Positions 1 to 8,427 of a stretch of 15,480 bases of DNA are shown here, in pieces (the first letter of the stretch is position 1; each line of letters opens with the position of its first letter). The notes beneath the pieces are model-generated. The model did not search any database. It was not told the DNA's origin and saw only the letters and a program-made list of their open reading frames with translations. The DNA is from Flavobacterium psychrophilum (lineage in GTDB: Bacteria; Bacteroidota; Bacteroidia; Flavobacteriales; Flavobacteriaceae). Both the position numbers and the translations under genes were made by a program. Location: contig CAMCTL010000070.1 of assembly GCA_945878515.1 (NCBI GenBank), forward strand, positions 1 through 15,480. Reading direction: 5' to 3'.

Positions 1-555
1 ATAGCCCAAATATTCATTGGCCAATGTCATATTCCCTTCGTTTAAAGCTTTTCTAATTTTGGTTGAACTTATAGAAACATCTTTTATTTCCTCTACCGAT
101 ATTTGTTCGACTTCAAAATTAAATTGTTTTCCAAAAGCAACTAAGTCATCAATATTTGCCGTTCTGTTTCTTCCAAATCGATGGTCATGACCAATAATAA
201 TTTTATGAATGTGAAATTGATCAACAAGCACTGTTTTAACAAATTCTTCGGCAGATAACTTAGAGAATGCTTCATCAAATGGATGGATAACAATATTTTG
301 AATGCCTAAATTGCTTAATAAATCAATTTTTTCTTGAATGGTGTTGAGCAATTTCACGTCAGATTGTCCTTGTAAAACCATTCGAGGATGCGGGAAAAAA
401 GTAAGGACAAGGCTTTCCTCCTTTCCGTTTTCAGTGTTTTGAATCACTTTTTCTAGGATTTTTCTATGACCAATATGTACACCATCAAAAGTGCCTAGAG
501 TAAGTATGGTTTTTTTAGAACAATTGAAATCGTTTATGGAATTAAAAATCTTCAA
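1..555 (-). CDS. ribF: Bifunctional riboflavin kinase/FAD synthetase, N-terminal part (cut by window edge)
   Basis: This is the FMN adenylyltransferase half of RibF, which makes FMN and then FAD from riboflavin in the cytoplasm. Translation from a TTG at 555 gives MKIFNSINDF, then the nucleotidyl-transferase signature LGTFDGVHIGH near residues 20-30. GHDHRFGRNR follows near residue 125 and ISSTKIR near 160; all three are hallmarks of the family. The TTG start is chosen because the frame is closed by a TAA nine codons upstream (7 sense codons lie between) with no ATG between, and MKIF is the usual flavobacterial start. The kinase domain lies outside the window, so about 185 codons are seen of a protein usually near 310. 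It is the last gene of the prs-rplY-pth-ribF block, separated from pth here by two proteases. Confidence 0.93.
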   Translation of the reverse strand, partial: MKIFNSINDFNCSKKTILTLGTFDGVHIGHRKILEKVIQNTENGKEESLVLTFFPHPRMVLQGQSDVKLLNTIQEKIDLLSNLGIQNIVIHPFDEAFSKLSAEEFVKTVLVDQFHIHKIIIGHDHRFGRNRTANIDDLVAFGKQFNFEVEQISVEEIKDVSISSTKIRKALNEGNMTLANEYLGY

Positions 556-576
556 AGCATTTGTTTTTAAATGTTA

Positions 577-584
577 CAAATTTA
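577..584 (-). promoter_or_regulatory. Putative -7 box of the ribF promoter
   Basis: On the minus strand this reads TAAATTTG, an exact match to the Bacteroidetes -7 consensus TAnnTTTG. It lies about 20 bases upstream of the TTG start of ribF. I see no clean TTG -33 element at normal spacing, so the call rests on the -7 box alone. Confidence 0.45.
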
Positions 585-600
585 TGCTATTAAAACATAT

Positions 601-633
601 AAAAAAAAGAGGATTGAAATAAATCAATCCTCT
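601..633 (-). terminator. Rho-independent terminator after the first M43 protease
   Basis: A nine-bp stem (608-616 with 625-633, GAGGATTG/CAATCCTC core) has an eight-base loop. On the minus strand it is followed by eight U residues (601-608). It sits about 20 bases beyond the stop codon of the protease gene and separates it from ribF. Confidence 0.85.
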
Positions 634-654
634 CAAAAACCTTGTTAAATAAAA

Positions 655-2748
655 CTATTCTTTGATGAATTGTAGTGTTTTTGTTTGGTCATCTTTTGCA
701 ATAGTAATAAAATAAACTCCGTTACTAAAAGAAGACGTGTTTAGGGTTAAATCAGCTGCTGTAGCGGCTTCTTTTTGGTCAACAATTTGACCTAAGCTAT
801 TTGTGATTTTTAAGTTAGCTGGTAAGCTAAAATTCCTAGGTAAGTTGATATTTACAATTCCTTTTGTAGGGTTTGGATAAAGGAATATCTCATTTATAGC
901 TTCAATAGCATTTATTCCTAAAGTATTGGTTGAAAAATGACGATTCTCTACACTGCCAAAGGACGCTCCCGAGCCAACTGTAATTAATCCATTTGTTGAT
1001 TTAATATTGTAAAATCCATTGCCTCCAAAACAACAAATTCCGTCGGCTTGCGAATCAAAAATTGTAAAAGTATAACATTGGTTATTAGCCAACGTCCAGT
1101 TTTGATTTATTATTTCGGGCAAAGGTAAAACTTCACTAGGCTTGCCAGCATAAGGTCCTCCGCTATATACAACAGAACCCGCGGAATCTTTCAAGTTCCA
1201 AGTAATTTCATCTCCCCAAAAATCTTGCTGTAAAGTAAATACATAATCAGTAAAGGTGTAATTCACTGGCGAGAAAGCTTCACTATCCGAGTTGTTACTA
1301 ACCCTCTGGTCTGTTGTTCCGTTTGCCGTGGTAATACTAGTAGTTAATATACCAAAAGATGCAGTATTTGGCAATGTTACAAATGTACTTTGGTTTGGAG
1401 CCAACGAACCTGTCCAGCTATGGGTTTGGTTCATTCCTCCGGAGATGGAATAATTTATATTTGCAGAGGTTAGCGTAGCAGTTCCTCTATTAGTAAGTGT
1501 CACTTTTTTGTTTGTTGGAACCGGTATTGATGGACAATCTGAAATACTGGATAAAGTAAAATCTGTTTCAATTTTTACTTCAGCATCATTTGTAAATAAA
1601 GGAATTGGATTGCCTTTAGTAGAAGTTTTTAATGATCTTCTTCTTGTAGCACTATTCATAACGGTTATCATCCTATCCTTTTGATTTTGTGTAAAAATAT
1701 TCATACACTGATCAGTGCTGTAATCCATATAATTCTGTACCATATCCACGCCCTCTTCAGGACAAGTATCATAAACAGTGTTACAATCATAATGTTGCCA
1801 TCCCACTTGCGGTGTGTCTGCACAGTAATCTGTTGCTGTACAATCTGGAATATTCCTAGCTTGATTACCAGAGCCGTCTCCCCAAATATGTCTTAAGCCA
1901 AGAAAATGGCCCACTTCGTGAGACATAGTCCTTCCTTTGTTGTAAGTTGCTGATAGTAGAAAACCACCCCCAAAATCACTACTCCCAAAAACATCAAAGC
2001 TAGATACAACACCATCTGTAGTTGACGCACCATTGGATGAATCAAGACCTTGAAGACCTGACCTATCTGGAAATTGTGCAAAACCTAAAAGTTTATCGTC
2101 AGAAAATTTAAGGCTCCACATATTCATATATTGGGTTGAATCCCAAATAGTCGTTGGTTTTACAATAGCATCAACATCCTTAGTTGACCAAGAGGATTGA
2201 CCCAAATTAACACGATTGATTCCGTTTGTTGGGTTGCCATTTGGATCTACCTTTGCTAGCACGAATTCAATTTCTACATCAGCTCCTACGGGATCAGAAT
2301 TAAAACCAGGTGTTCCAATTTTTCTTCTAAAATCTTGATTCAAAACTGCAATCTGAGACTCGACCTGAGCATCAGTAATATTTGGAGCAGTTCCAATGGC
2401 TTCACCGCTGTGTATCACGTGCACTACAACTGGTATTGTTATAATTGTTGCTGCAACTGTTTTGGAGCTAGTGCGCAAGGCTGACTGTTTTTTGACCAAA
2501 GGCGCTATCCAAGTTTCAAACTGTTCATTTGTCAACCTTTTTGGATTTTTCTCTTGAAGATATTGCTCATACTCAACAGTTGCACAGCGTATTTTTCCAC
2601 TGTTTGGGTCTACAGATGATGCTTTAACAGCTTTGCCAAAAACTGTTTCCGTTACTATTTTATTGTTTTGGCTATAGCTATTACCAAAGGTAAGCAAATA
2701 AAAAACCGAGCATATTAGCTTTATGGAAAGTAAAGTATTTGTTTTCAT
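655..2748 (-). CDS. Secreted pappalysin-like (M43) zinc metalloprotease with T9SS sorting domain, copy 1
   Basis: A secreted peptidase of 697 residues. The start at 2748 is chosen because it begins a classic signal peptide (MKTNTLLSIKLICSVFYLLT, cut near NSYSQ); the open frame runs upstream only to a TTG. A propeptide-like region follows, then the metzincin zinc site HEVGHFLGLRH (His277, Glu278, His281, His287) and the Met-turn NYMDY (Met341), typical of M43. Cysteines around residues 300-330 probably form disulfides. Next come an Ig/CARDB-like beta region (about 385-490) and a second beta domain with CYTFTIFDSQADGICC (about 505-605). The C-terminus (about 617-697, YPNPTKG ... GVYFITI ... QFIKE) is a type A type IX secretion signal, so the protein should cross the outer membrane and be released or surface-attached. 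It is a tandem paralogue of the next gene. The substrate is unknown. Confidence 0.92.
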   Translation of the reverse strand: MKTNTLLSIKLICSVFYLLTFGNSYSQNNKIVTETVFGKAVKASSVDPNSGKIRCATVEYEQYLQEKNPKRLTNEQFETWIAPLVKKQSALRTSSKTVAATIITIPVVVHVIHSGEAIGTAPNITDAQVESQIAVLNQDFRRKIGTPGFNSDPVGADVEIEFVLAKVDPNGNPTNGINRVNLGQSSWSTKDVDAIVKPTTIWDSTQYMNMWSLKFSDDKLLGFAQFPDRSGLQGLDSSNGASTTDGVVSSFDVFGSSDFGGGFLLSATYNKGRTMSHEVGHFLGLRHIWGDGSGNQARNIPDCTATDYCADTPQVGWQHYDCNTVYDTCPEEGVDMVQNYMDYSTDQCMNIFTQNQKDRMITVMNSATRRRSLKTSTKGNPIPLFTNDAEVKIETDFTLSSISDCPSIPVPTNKKVTLTNRGTATLTSANINYSISGGMNQTHSWTGSLAPNQSTFVTLPNTASFGILTTSITTANGTTDQRVSNNSDSEAFSPVNYTFTDYVFTLQQDFWGDEITWNLKDSAGSVVYSGGPYAGKPSEVLPLPEIINQNWTLANNQCYTFTIFDSQADGICCFGGNGFYNIKSTNGLITVGSGASFGSVENRHFSTNTLGINAIEAINEIFLYPNPTKGIVNINLPRNFSLPANLKITNSLGQIVDQKEAATAADLTLNTSSFSNGVYFITIAKDDQTKTLQFIKE

Positions 2749-2828
2749 TGAATATTGTTTTTTGTTAAAGTTACTCCTTTTAACATATTTATTGTAAATC
2801 AAGCTTCTAAATATGCTATAAGTTGTAT

Positions 2829-4943
2829 CTATTCTTTTATGAATTGTAATGTTTTGGATTGGTCTTCTTTGGTTACCTCAATAAAATAAACACCTTTACT
2901 TAATGAAGCAGTATTTACATTCAAATCAGCTTCTTTAGAAACTGCTTTTCGACTAATAATTTGACCCAAACTATTAGAAATGGCATAACTATTTGGTAAA
3001 CCAAAATTAGTAGGAACATGAACATTCAAAATTTCTTTTGTTGGATTTGGATAAAGATAAATGTCATTCAATGCGTCAAATTTATTAACTCCTAAAGTAT
3101 TGGTGGTAAACATTGTGATTTCATTTGACGTAAAGGTACCGCCTGACTTAACCGTAATTGCACCATTATTTGCTTTTATATCATAGTAACCGTTGCCTCC
3201 ATCACAACATATTCCATCTCCTACTGCGTCGTTGATAGTAAAAGTATAACATTCGTTAAGAGCTAAGTTCCACGTTCTTGTTATTAAGTTAGGCAACTTT
3301 GTTCCCGTGGCATCGTTATATACGCCACCAGTACAACTATCACATCCACCACTATATAGAATTTTTCCAGTTGAGTCTTTCAAATTCCAGTCCGTTTCAC
3401 TCGCATAAAAATCCCTTTGTAATCGGAAAATATAAGTAGTATAATTGAAATTATTAGTTACAGGAATAGTAAAAGCTCCTGAAGTGTTATTGTTTGATGA
3501 CCTTTGGTCTGTTACCCCATTAGCAGAACCAACATTAACATTTATGGTTCCACTTGCTGCAGAATTTATCGTAATATCAAAAGAAGCTGACTTGTTGGTG
3601 GCTAAATCGCCGGTCCAATTATAGGCTGTATTACTTCCACCATTTACATTGTAATTTAATGTTGCTGAGGTTAGATTGCTTGTACCTCTGTTGTAAATGG
3701 TTATTTTTTGAGTATTCTGGTTTGCTGCAGCGCCACAAATTGGCATAGAGCAACTTACTTCAAGTTTGACTTCGGCATCATTTTCAACTAAAGAAACTGC
3801 TGTACCTTTATTAGATGTTTTTAGCGACTTTCTTCTTGCTGCGTTATCAATTATAGTTCTTATTCTATCCTTTTGATTTTGAGTAAAAATATTCATACAA
3901 GCATCATCGGTATAATCCATATAGTTTTCTGGCATATCATTTCCAGGATCAGAGGGGCACGTATCAAAAGTACCACAACTATAGTGTTCCCAACCCACTT
4001 GAGGAGTATCGGCACAAAAATCTGATGCTGTGCAATCAGGAGAATTGCCAGCTTCATCACCGGCTCCATCTCCCCAAATGTGTCTTAATCCAAGCCAATG
4101 ACCTACTTCGTGAGTCATCGTTCTTCCTTTATTATATGTTGCGTCTAATAAGAAGGAACCATCATCATAGGTTTTACTTCCAAAAACAGTATAATTAGAA
4201 ACTACTCCGTCTGTATTAGCTGCGCCGCCTGAAGGGTCAAGTCCATCTAATCCTGTAGCATCTGGAAATTGCGCATAACCTAGAAGAGTACTATCCGTAA
4301 AATTAATACTCCACATATTCATATATAAAGTAGGATCCCAAATAGTAGTCGGTTTAACAATTCCATCAACTTCAGCATCAGACCATGATGGTTGGCACAG
4401 ACTTACTCGATCAATTCCATTTGTTGGATTTCCTTTCGGGTCTTGTTTAGCCAGAACAAATTGAATTTCGGTATTGGCTCCAACTGGGTTTGTATTATAT
4501 CCTGGTGAACCCAACAATCTACTGTAATCCTGATTCAACACCGTAATCTGTGATTGTACCTGTGCATCTGTAATGTTTGGTGCAGTACCAATGGGTTGCC
4601 CATCATAGATTACGTGAACAACAACCGGGATAGTTATCACTGTAGCAGCAGTTTTAGAGCTGGTTCGCATTGCTTTGTGCTTATTTACTAAAGGTGCTAC
4701 CCACGTTTCAAATTGCGCATTTGTCATTCTCTTTGGGTTTTTTTCCTGAAGAAATTGCTCGTATTGAGTTGTAGCACATCGGATTTTGCCGTTTGTAGGA
4801 TTTATAGATGATGCTTTAACCGTTTTTCCAAATATAATTTTATTTGCTATTGTTTTTTTGGTCTGGCTATAGGTGTTGCCAATTATAATCAAGAATAAAA
4901 CCGCAAAAAAGTGCTTAACGCAGGGAAAGGTAAGTTTATACAT
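2829..4943 (-). CDS. Secreted pappalysin-like (M43) zinc metalloprotease with T9SS sorting domain, copy 2
   Basis: A 704-residue paralogue of the downstream protease, with the same layout from end to end: signal peptide (MYKLTFPCVKHFFAVLFLII, cut near NTYSQ), prodomain, zinc site HEVGHWLGLRH (His278, Glu279, His282, His288), Met-turn NYMDY (Met342), an Ig-like region, the CYTFTINDAVGDGICC domain, and a C-terminal type A T9SS sorting domain ending QFIKE. The frame stays open to a TTG at 4988, but that TTG fits better as the -33 promoter element, so the ATG at 4943 is taken as the start. Compared with copy 1 it has extra cysteines (CSMPICGA, GGCDSCTGG) in the C-terminal half, which suggests different disulfides. 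Only 80 bases separate the two genes, so co-transcription is likely. Confidence 0.92.
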   Translation of the reverse strand: MYKLTFPCVKHFFAVLFLIIIGNTYSQTKKTIANKIIFGKTVKASSINPTNGKIRCATTQYEQFLQEKNPKRMTNAQFETWVAPLVNKHKAMRTSSKTAATVITIPVVVHVIYDGQPIGTAPNITDAQVQSQITVLNQDYSRLLGSPGYNTNPVGANTEIQFVLAKQDPKGNPTNGIDRVSLCQPSWSDAEVDGIVKPTTIWDPTLYMNMWSINFTDSTLLGYAQFPDATGLDGLDPSGGAANTDGVVSNYTVFGSKTYDDGSFLLDATYNKGRTMTHEVGHWLGLRHIWGDGAGDEAGNSPDCTASDFCADTPQVGWEHYSCGTFDTCPSDPGNDMPENYMDYTDDACMNIFTQNQKDRIRTIIDNAARRKSLKTSNKGTAVSLVENDAEVKLEVSCSMPICGAAANQNTQKITIYNRGTSNLTSATLNYNVNGGSNTAYNWTGDLATNKSASFDITINSAASGTINVNVGSANGVTDQRSSNNNTSGAFTIPVTNNFNYTTYIFRLQRDFYASETDWNLKDSTGKILYSGGCDSCTGGVYNDATGTKLPNLITRTWNLALNECYTFTINDAVGDGICCDGGNGYYDIKANNGAITVKSGGTFTSNEITMFTTNTLGVNKFDALNDIYLYPNPTKEILNVHVPTNFGLPNSYAISNSLGQIISRKAVSKEADLNVNTASLSKGVYFIEVTKEDQSKTLQFIKE

Positions 4944-4960
4944 TGTATTAAAAATTTTTT

Positions 4961-4988
4961 CAAAGTTAGCAATTTTACCGATATACAA
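4961..4988 (-). promoter_or_regulatory. Promoter of the M43 protease pair
   Basis: On the minus strand, TTG (4986-4988), 17 bases, then TAACTTTG (4961-4968). This matches the Bacteroidetes sigma pattern TTG-N17-23-TAnnTTTG. It lies just upstream of the ATG at 4943, leaving a leader of roughly 10-12 bases, and supports that start over the upstream TTG. Confidence 0.6.
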
Positions 4989-5065
4989 GTAATTTCATGA
5001 AAATTTCGCAAACAATTTACGATAAATCATCTTAAATCAGCAATTCTTTTATAAAAACCAAGGTT

Positions 5066-5683
5066 TTATTTTCCATTATAGGCAGTCATCGTGTTTTCTA
5101 GTCCTGCGGTTCCAAAAGATTTTATGATTTCCGAAGCCAATTCTAATCGTTCTGGAAGCGCAATTTTTTCAGCATCGTTCCATTCTCCTAGTACATAATC
5201 TACTTGTTTTCCTTTTTTGAACTCGTCGCTTATGCCAAAACGAAAACGAATATAATCGCTTGTATTTAAAATGGCTTGAATGCTTTTGAGTCCGTTGTGT
5301 CCGCCATCGCTTCCTTTTTTTCTGATACGGATGGTTCCGAATGATAAGTTCAAATCATCTGTAATAATAATGATATTTTCAAGTGGAATGTTTTCCTTTT
5401 CCATCCAATATTGCACCGCTTTGCCGCTCAAATTCATATATGTATTGGGTTTCAAGAGCAAAAAAGTCCGTCCTTTAAATTTATATTCGGCGAGAGCGCC
5501 GAGTTTCACGGTTTCGAAACTAAGACTTTCTTTTTTTGCAAGGAAATCAACTACTTTAAAGCCAATATTGTGTCGGGTGTTTACATACTCGGCGCCAATG
5601 TTGCCTAAGCCAACTATTAAAAATTTATTACTCACTTTATTTGTATTAATTTTTAGATATGGAAAAACCGCTCGTTCTACCAT
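5066..5683 (-). CDS. pth: Peptidyl-tRNA hydrolase
   Basis: Pth recycles peptidyl-tRNA dropped from stalled ribosomes by cleaving the ester between peptide and tRNA. The family core is complete: FLIVGLGNIG (Asn28), TRHNIGF with the catalytic His38, NTYMNLSG (Asn84), ITDDLNL (Asp109) and GSDGGHNGLKSI (Asn130). The 205-residue length is normal for Bacteroidetes. The ATG at 5683 gives a 16-residue non-conserved lead before VSNKFLIVG. A GTG at 5635 would give a protein that begins right at the fold and is a real alternative. It lies downstream of rplY and upstream of the protease pair. A weak stem (5054-5067) overlapping the stop codon might slow transcription but lacks a good U tract. Confidence 0.95.
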   Translation of the reverse strand: MVERAVFPYLKINTNKVSNKFLIVGLGNIGAEYVNTRHNIGFKVVDFLAKKESLSFETVKLGALAEYKFKGRTFLLLKPNTYMNLSGKAVQYWMEKENIPLENIIIITDDLNLSFGTIRIRKKGSDGGHNGLKSIQAILNTSDYIRFRFGISDEFKKGKQVDYVLGEWNDAEKIALPERLELASEIIKSFGTAGLENTMTAYNGK

Positions 5684-5830
5684 TTTATCATTTTGTAAAA
5701 GTAAAATTAATTTTTGATTATTTTTTAAGCTTACTGCCTTTGGATTGGGTAAACGGATTAAAATTGTTTCTTATATTGTTTTAAATTGTTGTCCGATTAA
5801 AATTTTAGTCAAACTAAAATCTCCAACAAA

Positions 5831-5976
5831 TATAGTTCCTAAGGGACATTATCTGCCTGCTAACTTGTTTTGTGACTACCAACATTTTGCTCCTAGCGGA
5901 GCGCACCCACCTCGTAGAGGTTAAATGTTGGTGGCAAGAAGATTACGAAAAGTAAAATTGTCCCAGAGGGACTATA
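5831..5976. repeat. 146-base palindromic intergenic repeat with several hairpins (REP/MITE-like)
   Basis: The unit is symmetric about position 5904-5905. The outer ends are inverted copies (TATAGTTCCTAAGGGACA at left; TATAGTCCCTCTGGGACA as the complement of the right). Inside these a perfect 9-bp arm pair CCAACATTT/AAATGTTGG (5879-5887, 5923-5931) encloses two small hairpins, GCTCC-TAGC-GGAGC (5889-5902) and ACCTC-GTA-GAGGT (5909-5921). Each outer arm is itself a hairpin (5835-5847, 5960-5972). No reading frame is present. This is the build of a dispersed, non-autonomous intergenic repeat; its copy number cannot be seen from one window. Confidence 0.6.
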
Positions 5977-5983
5977 CATGCAT

Positions 5984-6220
5984 TATATCACACAAAAGTG
6001 TTAGTTTTACTCGAATTACAAGAATTTACACAAGATAAGCGCTGTACTAATTTCGTGAAACCGCCATAGGCAGTTGAAATTTATGTAATTTTTTACGATT
6101 GATAAAAACAAATAGTGACAATTTGCGCAATTAGTGTCTACTAATTTTTAATGCGTTTGCCCTGAGACTTTGTGAGGCTGTAACCTTTAATAAATGTTGT
6201 TTTGAAAATGAGTGTTTCTC
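5984..6220. other. Intergenic stretch without a recognisable gene
   Basis: Between the two repeat units lies about 240 bases of AT-rich DNA. I found no open frame of useful length, no convincing promoter and no terminator in it. Confidence 0.5.
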
Positions 6221-6305
6221 TATAGCCCTGATGGGAACGGCATCCTTTTGTTCTGGTCCCGATAGCTATCGGGAAGAACAAAAGATATAGTGGACAGCAG
6301 GACCA
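6221..6305 (+). ncRNA. Structured intergenic repeat, possibly a Flavobacteria-type RNA motif
   Basis: A perfect 10-bp stem CTTTTGTTCT/AGAACAAAAG (6245-6254 with 6275-6284) encloses a perfect 18-base palindrome (6257-6274, TCCCGATAGCTATCGGGA). The flanks, TATAGCCCTGATGGGAACGG on the left and GATATAGTGGACAGCAGGAC on the right, can pair partly (CCTG with CAGG). Sequences of this GCCCTGATGG...GGACAGCAGG form recur between genes in Flavobacteriaceae as I remember them, and may correspond to the Flavo-1 RNA motif; that identity is from memory and unconfirmed. The strand is uncertain. Confidence 0.45.
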
Positions 6306-6370
6306 ATGGTTCTTGAGATCCCCACTAGTTGTGCTTCAAAATAAAAACTGAAACAATTTCAGATTAAACC

Positions 6371-6403
6371 AAAAAAAAGCACCAGTTGTACAACTGATGC
6401 TTT
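6371..6403 (-). terminator. Rho-independent terminator of rplY
   Basis: The stem AAAGCAcCAGTTG/CAACTGaTGCTTT (6376-6388 with 6391-6403, one mismatch) is followed on the minus strand by a run of U residues (6371-6378). It starts 20 bases beyond the rplY stop codon. Confidence 0.85.
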
Positions 6404-6423
6404 CTTGAATGGTTTGAAAAATA

Positions 6424-7029
6424 TTACTTTTTCTTTTTGGCAGGCGCTTTTGCTGCTTTTGCTGCTTCTTGAGCTGCTTTCATAGCCGCACGAGAAATTC
6501 TTACTTGAGCAACAACTGTATTGTCTGGGTGTAATAATTTGTAGTCACTAGAAATTAGTTTCGTTACATACAATTTGTTTCCCATTTGAAGCTCAGAAAT
6601 GTTGGCTTCAATAAAATCAGGAAGGTTTTTTGGTGTAGCCTTTACTTTTAATCTACGAGTGTTTAAACGTAAATCGCCACCTAATAATACACCAGGAGAT
6701 ACACCAGTAACTTTAACTGGCACCTCTATTGTTACTTCTTTGTCATCAAATAATTGAAAAAAGTCAATGTGTAAGATTTTGTCAGACACTGGGTGAACCT
6801 GAATGTCTTGCAAAATTGCGTTAAATGATTTATCGCCAAGCTCAATCACAACTGTGTGCGCGTTTGGGGTGTAAACCAAGGTTTTGAATGCTCTTTCGTC
6901 TGCTGAAAAATGCACTGGTTGATTTCCTCCGTATAGCACGCAAGGAACCGCTCCAGCATTACGTAAGGCTTTAGTCGCAACTTTGCCCACGCTTTCTCTT
7001 TCTGATCCTTTAATTGTAATCGATTTCAT
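6424..7029 (-). CDS. rplY: 50S ribosomal protein L25/Ctc family
   Basis: Ribosomal protein L25 in its long, two-domain Ctc/TL5 form, which binds 5S rRNA in the large subunit. The 201 residues begin [20 protein letters not shown], followed by [14 protein letters not shown], the typical L25 N-terminal beta-barrel opening. The second domain (about 95-185) contains [20 protein letters not shown] and [12 protein letters not shown], diagnostic of the Ctc form. The tail is an Ala/Lys-rich stretch ([17 protein letters not shown]), disordered and RNA-binding in character. It lies 108 bases downstream of prs in the same direction and has its own terminator, so prs-rplY is probably one transcription unit. 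Confidence 0.96.
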   Translation of the reverse strand: MKSITIKGSERESVGKVATKALRNAGAVPCVLYGGNQPVHFSADERAFKTLVYTPNAHTVVIELGDKSFNAILQDIQVHPVSDKILHIDFFQLFDDKEVTIEVPVKVTGVSPGVLLGGDLRLNTRRLKVKATPKNLPDFIEANISELQMGNKLYVTKLISSDYKLLHPDNTVVAQVRISRAAMKAAQEAAKAAKAPAKKKK

Positions 7030-7137
7030 TGTAAAAAAATATAGTTAATAATTAATAAATTACTGTTTAATAATGGCAAAATCAATTTCAAAATATTTGT
7101 TTACCAATCTTCTAATTGCCCCTTTGGGGGCTAAGGG

Positions 7138-8079
7138 CTACATCAAAAACTTTCCGCTAATGGAATTGTTGTTCTGTACCATTTGCATCACTTCTGCAAA
7201 AAGAGGTGCACAACTCACTACTTTTATCTTGTTTGATTCCTTCTTTAACGGAATAGAATCGGTAACAATTAATTCTAGTAATTTTGAGTTTTCTATTTTT
7301 TCATACGCACCGCCCGATAATATTGGGTGTGTACAAATTGCTCTAACGCTTAGTGCGCCTTTATCCATCATTAAATCGGCGGCTCTAGCCAATGTGCCTC
7401 CTGTATCAATCATATCATCTACAAGAATTACATTTTTTCCTTTTACTTCCCCGATTAGCTCCATAGTTTCGATTACGTTGGCCGCTTTTCGTTGCTTGTA
7501 GCAAATAACCACTTCTGAATTCAAAAACTTAGAATAAGCATAAGCTCTTTTAGAACCACCCATATCTGGAGAGGCTATCATCAAATTGTCAAGATTTAAA
7601 CTTTTAACATACGGCAAAAATATGGTAGATGCAAAAAGGTGATCTACTGGTTTTTCAAAGAATCCTTGAATTTGATCGGCGTGCAAATCCATAGTCATAA
7701 TCCGTGTGGCGCCAGCGGTTTCTAATAGTTTGGCCACTAGTTTAGCCCCAATCGGAACTCTGGGTTTGTCTTTTCTGTCCTGTCTTGCCCAGCCGAAATA
7801 TGGTATTACCGCCGTGATATGTCTTGCAGAAGCTCTTTTTGCAGCGTCTAACATCAGTAACAATTCCATTAAATTATCTGTACTGGGAAAAGTGGAACAA
7901 ATAATAAAAACTCTTAAACCTCTAATGGACTCTTCAAAGGATGGTTGAAATTCCCCATCGCTATAGTAAGACATTGTCATCTTACCTAATGGGATTCCGT
8001 ACTCCTTGGCCATTTTCTCGGCAAGATATACACTTTGTGTACATGCAAAAATTTTAGCTTCTGGCTCTAGATGGGACAT
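7138..8079 (-). CDS. prs: Ribose-phosphate pyrophosphokinase (PRPP synthase)
   Basis: Prs transfers pyrophosphate from ATP to ribose 5-phosphate, giving PRPP for purine, pyrimidine, NAD, histidine and tryptophan synthesis. The 313 residues are full length. Visible motifs: YYSDGEFQPSFEESIRG (about 38-54), IPYFGWARQDRK (92-103, the ATP-binding flexible region), DLHADQIQGFF (131-141, metal/PRPP binding), SPDMGGSKRA (170-179) and the PRPP loop VILVDDMIDTGGT (217-229). The start MSHLEPEAKIF is the normal flavobacterial one. A TAAATTTG box lies about 120 bases upstream, giving a leader of about 110 nt. Confidence 0.97.
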   Translation of the reverse strand: MSHLEPEAKIFACTQSVYLAEKMAKEYGIPLGKMTMSYYSDGEFQPSFEESIRGLRVFIICSTFPSTDNLMELLLMLDAAKRASARHITAVIPYFGWARQDRKDKPRVPIGAKLVAKLLETAGATRIMTMDLHADQIQGFFEKPVDHLFASTIFLPYVKSLNLDNLMIASPDMGGSKRAYAYSKFLNSEVVICYKQRKAANVIETMELIGEVKGKNVILVDDMIDTGGTLARAADLMMDKGALSVRAICTHPILSGGAYEKIENSKLLELIVTDSIPLKKESNKIKVVSCAPLFAEVMQMVQNNNSISGKFLM

Positions 8080-8196
8080 TTAATTCGTTGTTTTTAATTC
8101 GATACGCTGCATAAAGGTTGGCTTTGCTGATGTCTTAGCCAAAGAATGTATGTGTCTCGAATGGAGTTAGTGTGTTGTTTTTCATTTAACGAGGCG

Positions 8197-8204
8197 CAAA
8201 TTTA
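8197..8204 (-). promoter_or_regulatory. Putative -7 box for prs
   Basis: The minus strand reads TAAATTTG, an exact TAnnTTTG match, about 120 bases before the prs start. No convincing TTG -33 element stands at the usual distance, so confidence is moderate. Confidence 0.4.
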
Positions 8205-8269
8205 GGAATTAAATCGAACTTATTAAGGAAATTTTACATATATTTATTAGAATTTGATATTATATTTTT

Positions 8270-8277
8270 TACATTTG
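8270..8277 (+). promoter_or_regulatory. Putative -7 box upstream of tRNA-Leu
   Basis: TACATTTG matches TAnnTTTG on the plus strand. The nearest TTG (8254-8256) is only 13 bases upstream, shorter than usual. If real, the transcript carries about 140 nt before the tRNA, including a perfect hairpin GAAATAACT/AGTTATTTC at about 8332-8351. Confidence 0.4.
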
Positions 8278-8427
8278 CACAGTGTTAAAGGAAAAGATAG
8301 TTAGTTACCACTAAATATCTCTTTATTGCGTGAAATAACTGTAGTTATTTCTGTCTGCTAAGCCCGGATGACTGTTTTACTTTTATTTTTTTTTAAAATA
8401 AATCAGAAATTCTTAAAGCAACAATTT

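Noticed and set aside
1681..1896. Short plus-strand frame within the first protease
   Set aside because: It is a shadow of the zinc-site region of the metalloprotease and has no features of its own.
5280..5717. Open frame of 145 codons on the plus strand
   Set aside because: It is the antisense of pth, whose family motifs are complete on the minus strand.
7112..7137. GCCCC-TTTG-GGGGC hairpin after prs as a terminator
   Set aside because: No U tract follows on the minus strand, so it is at most a weak stem between prs and rplY.
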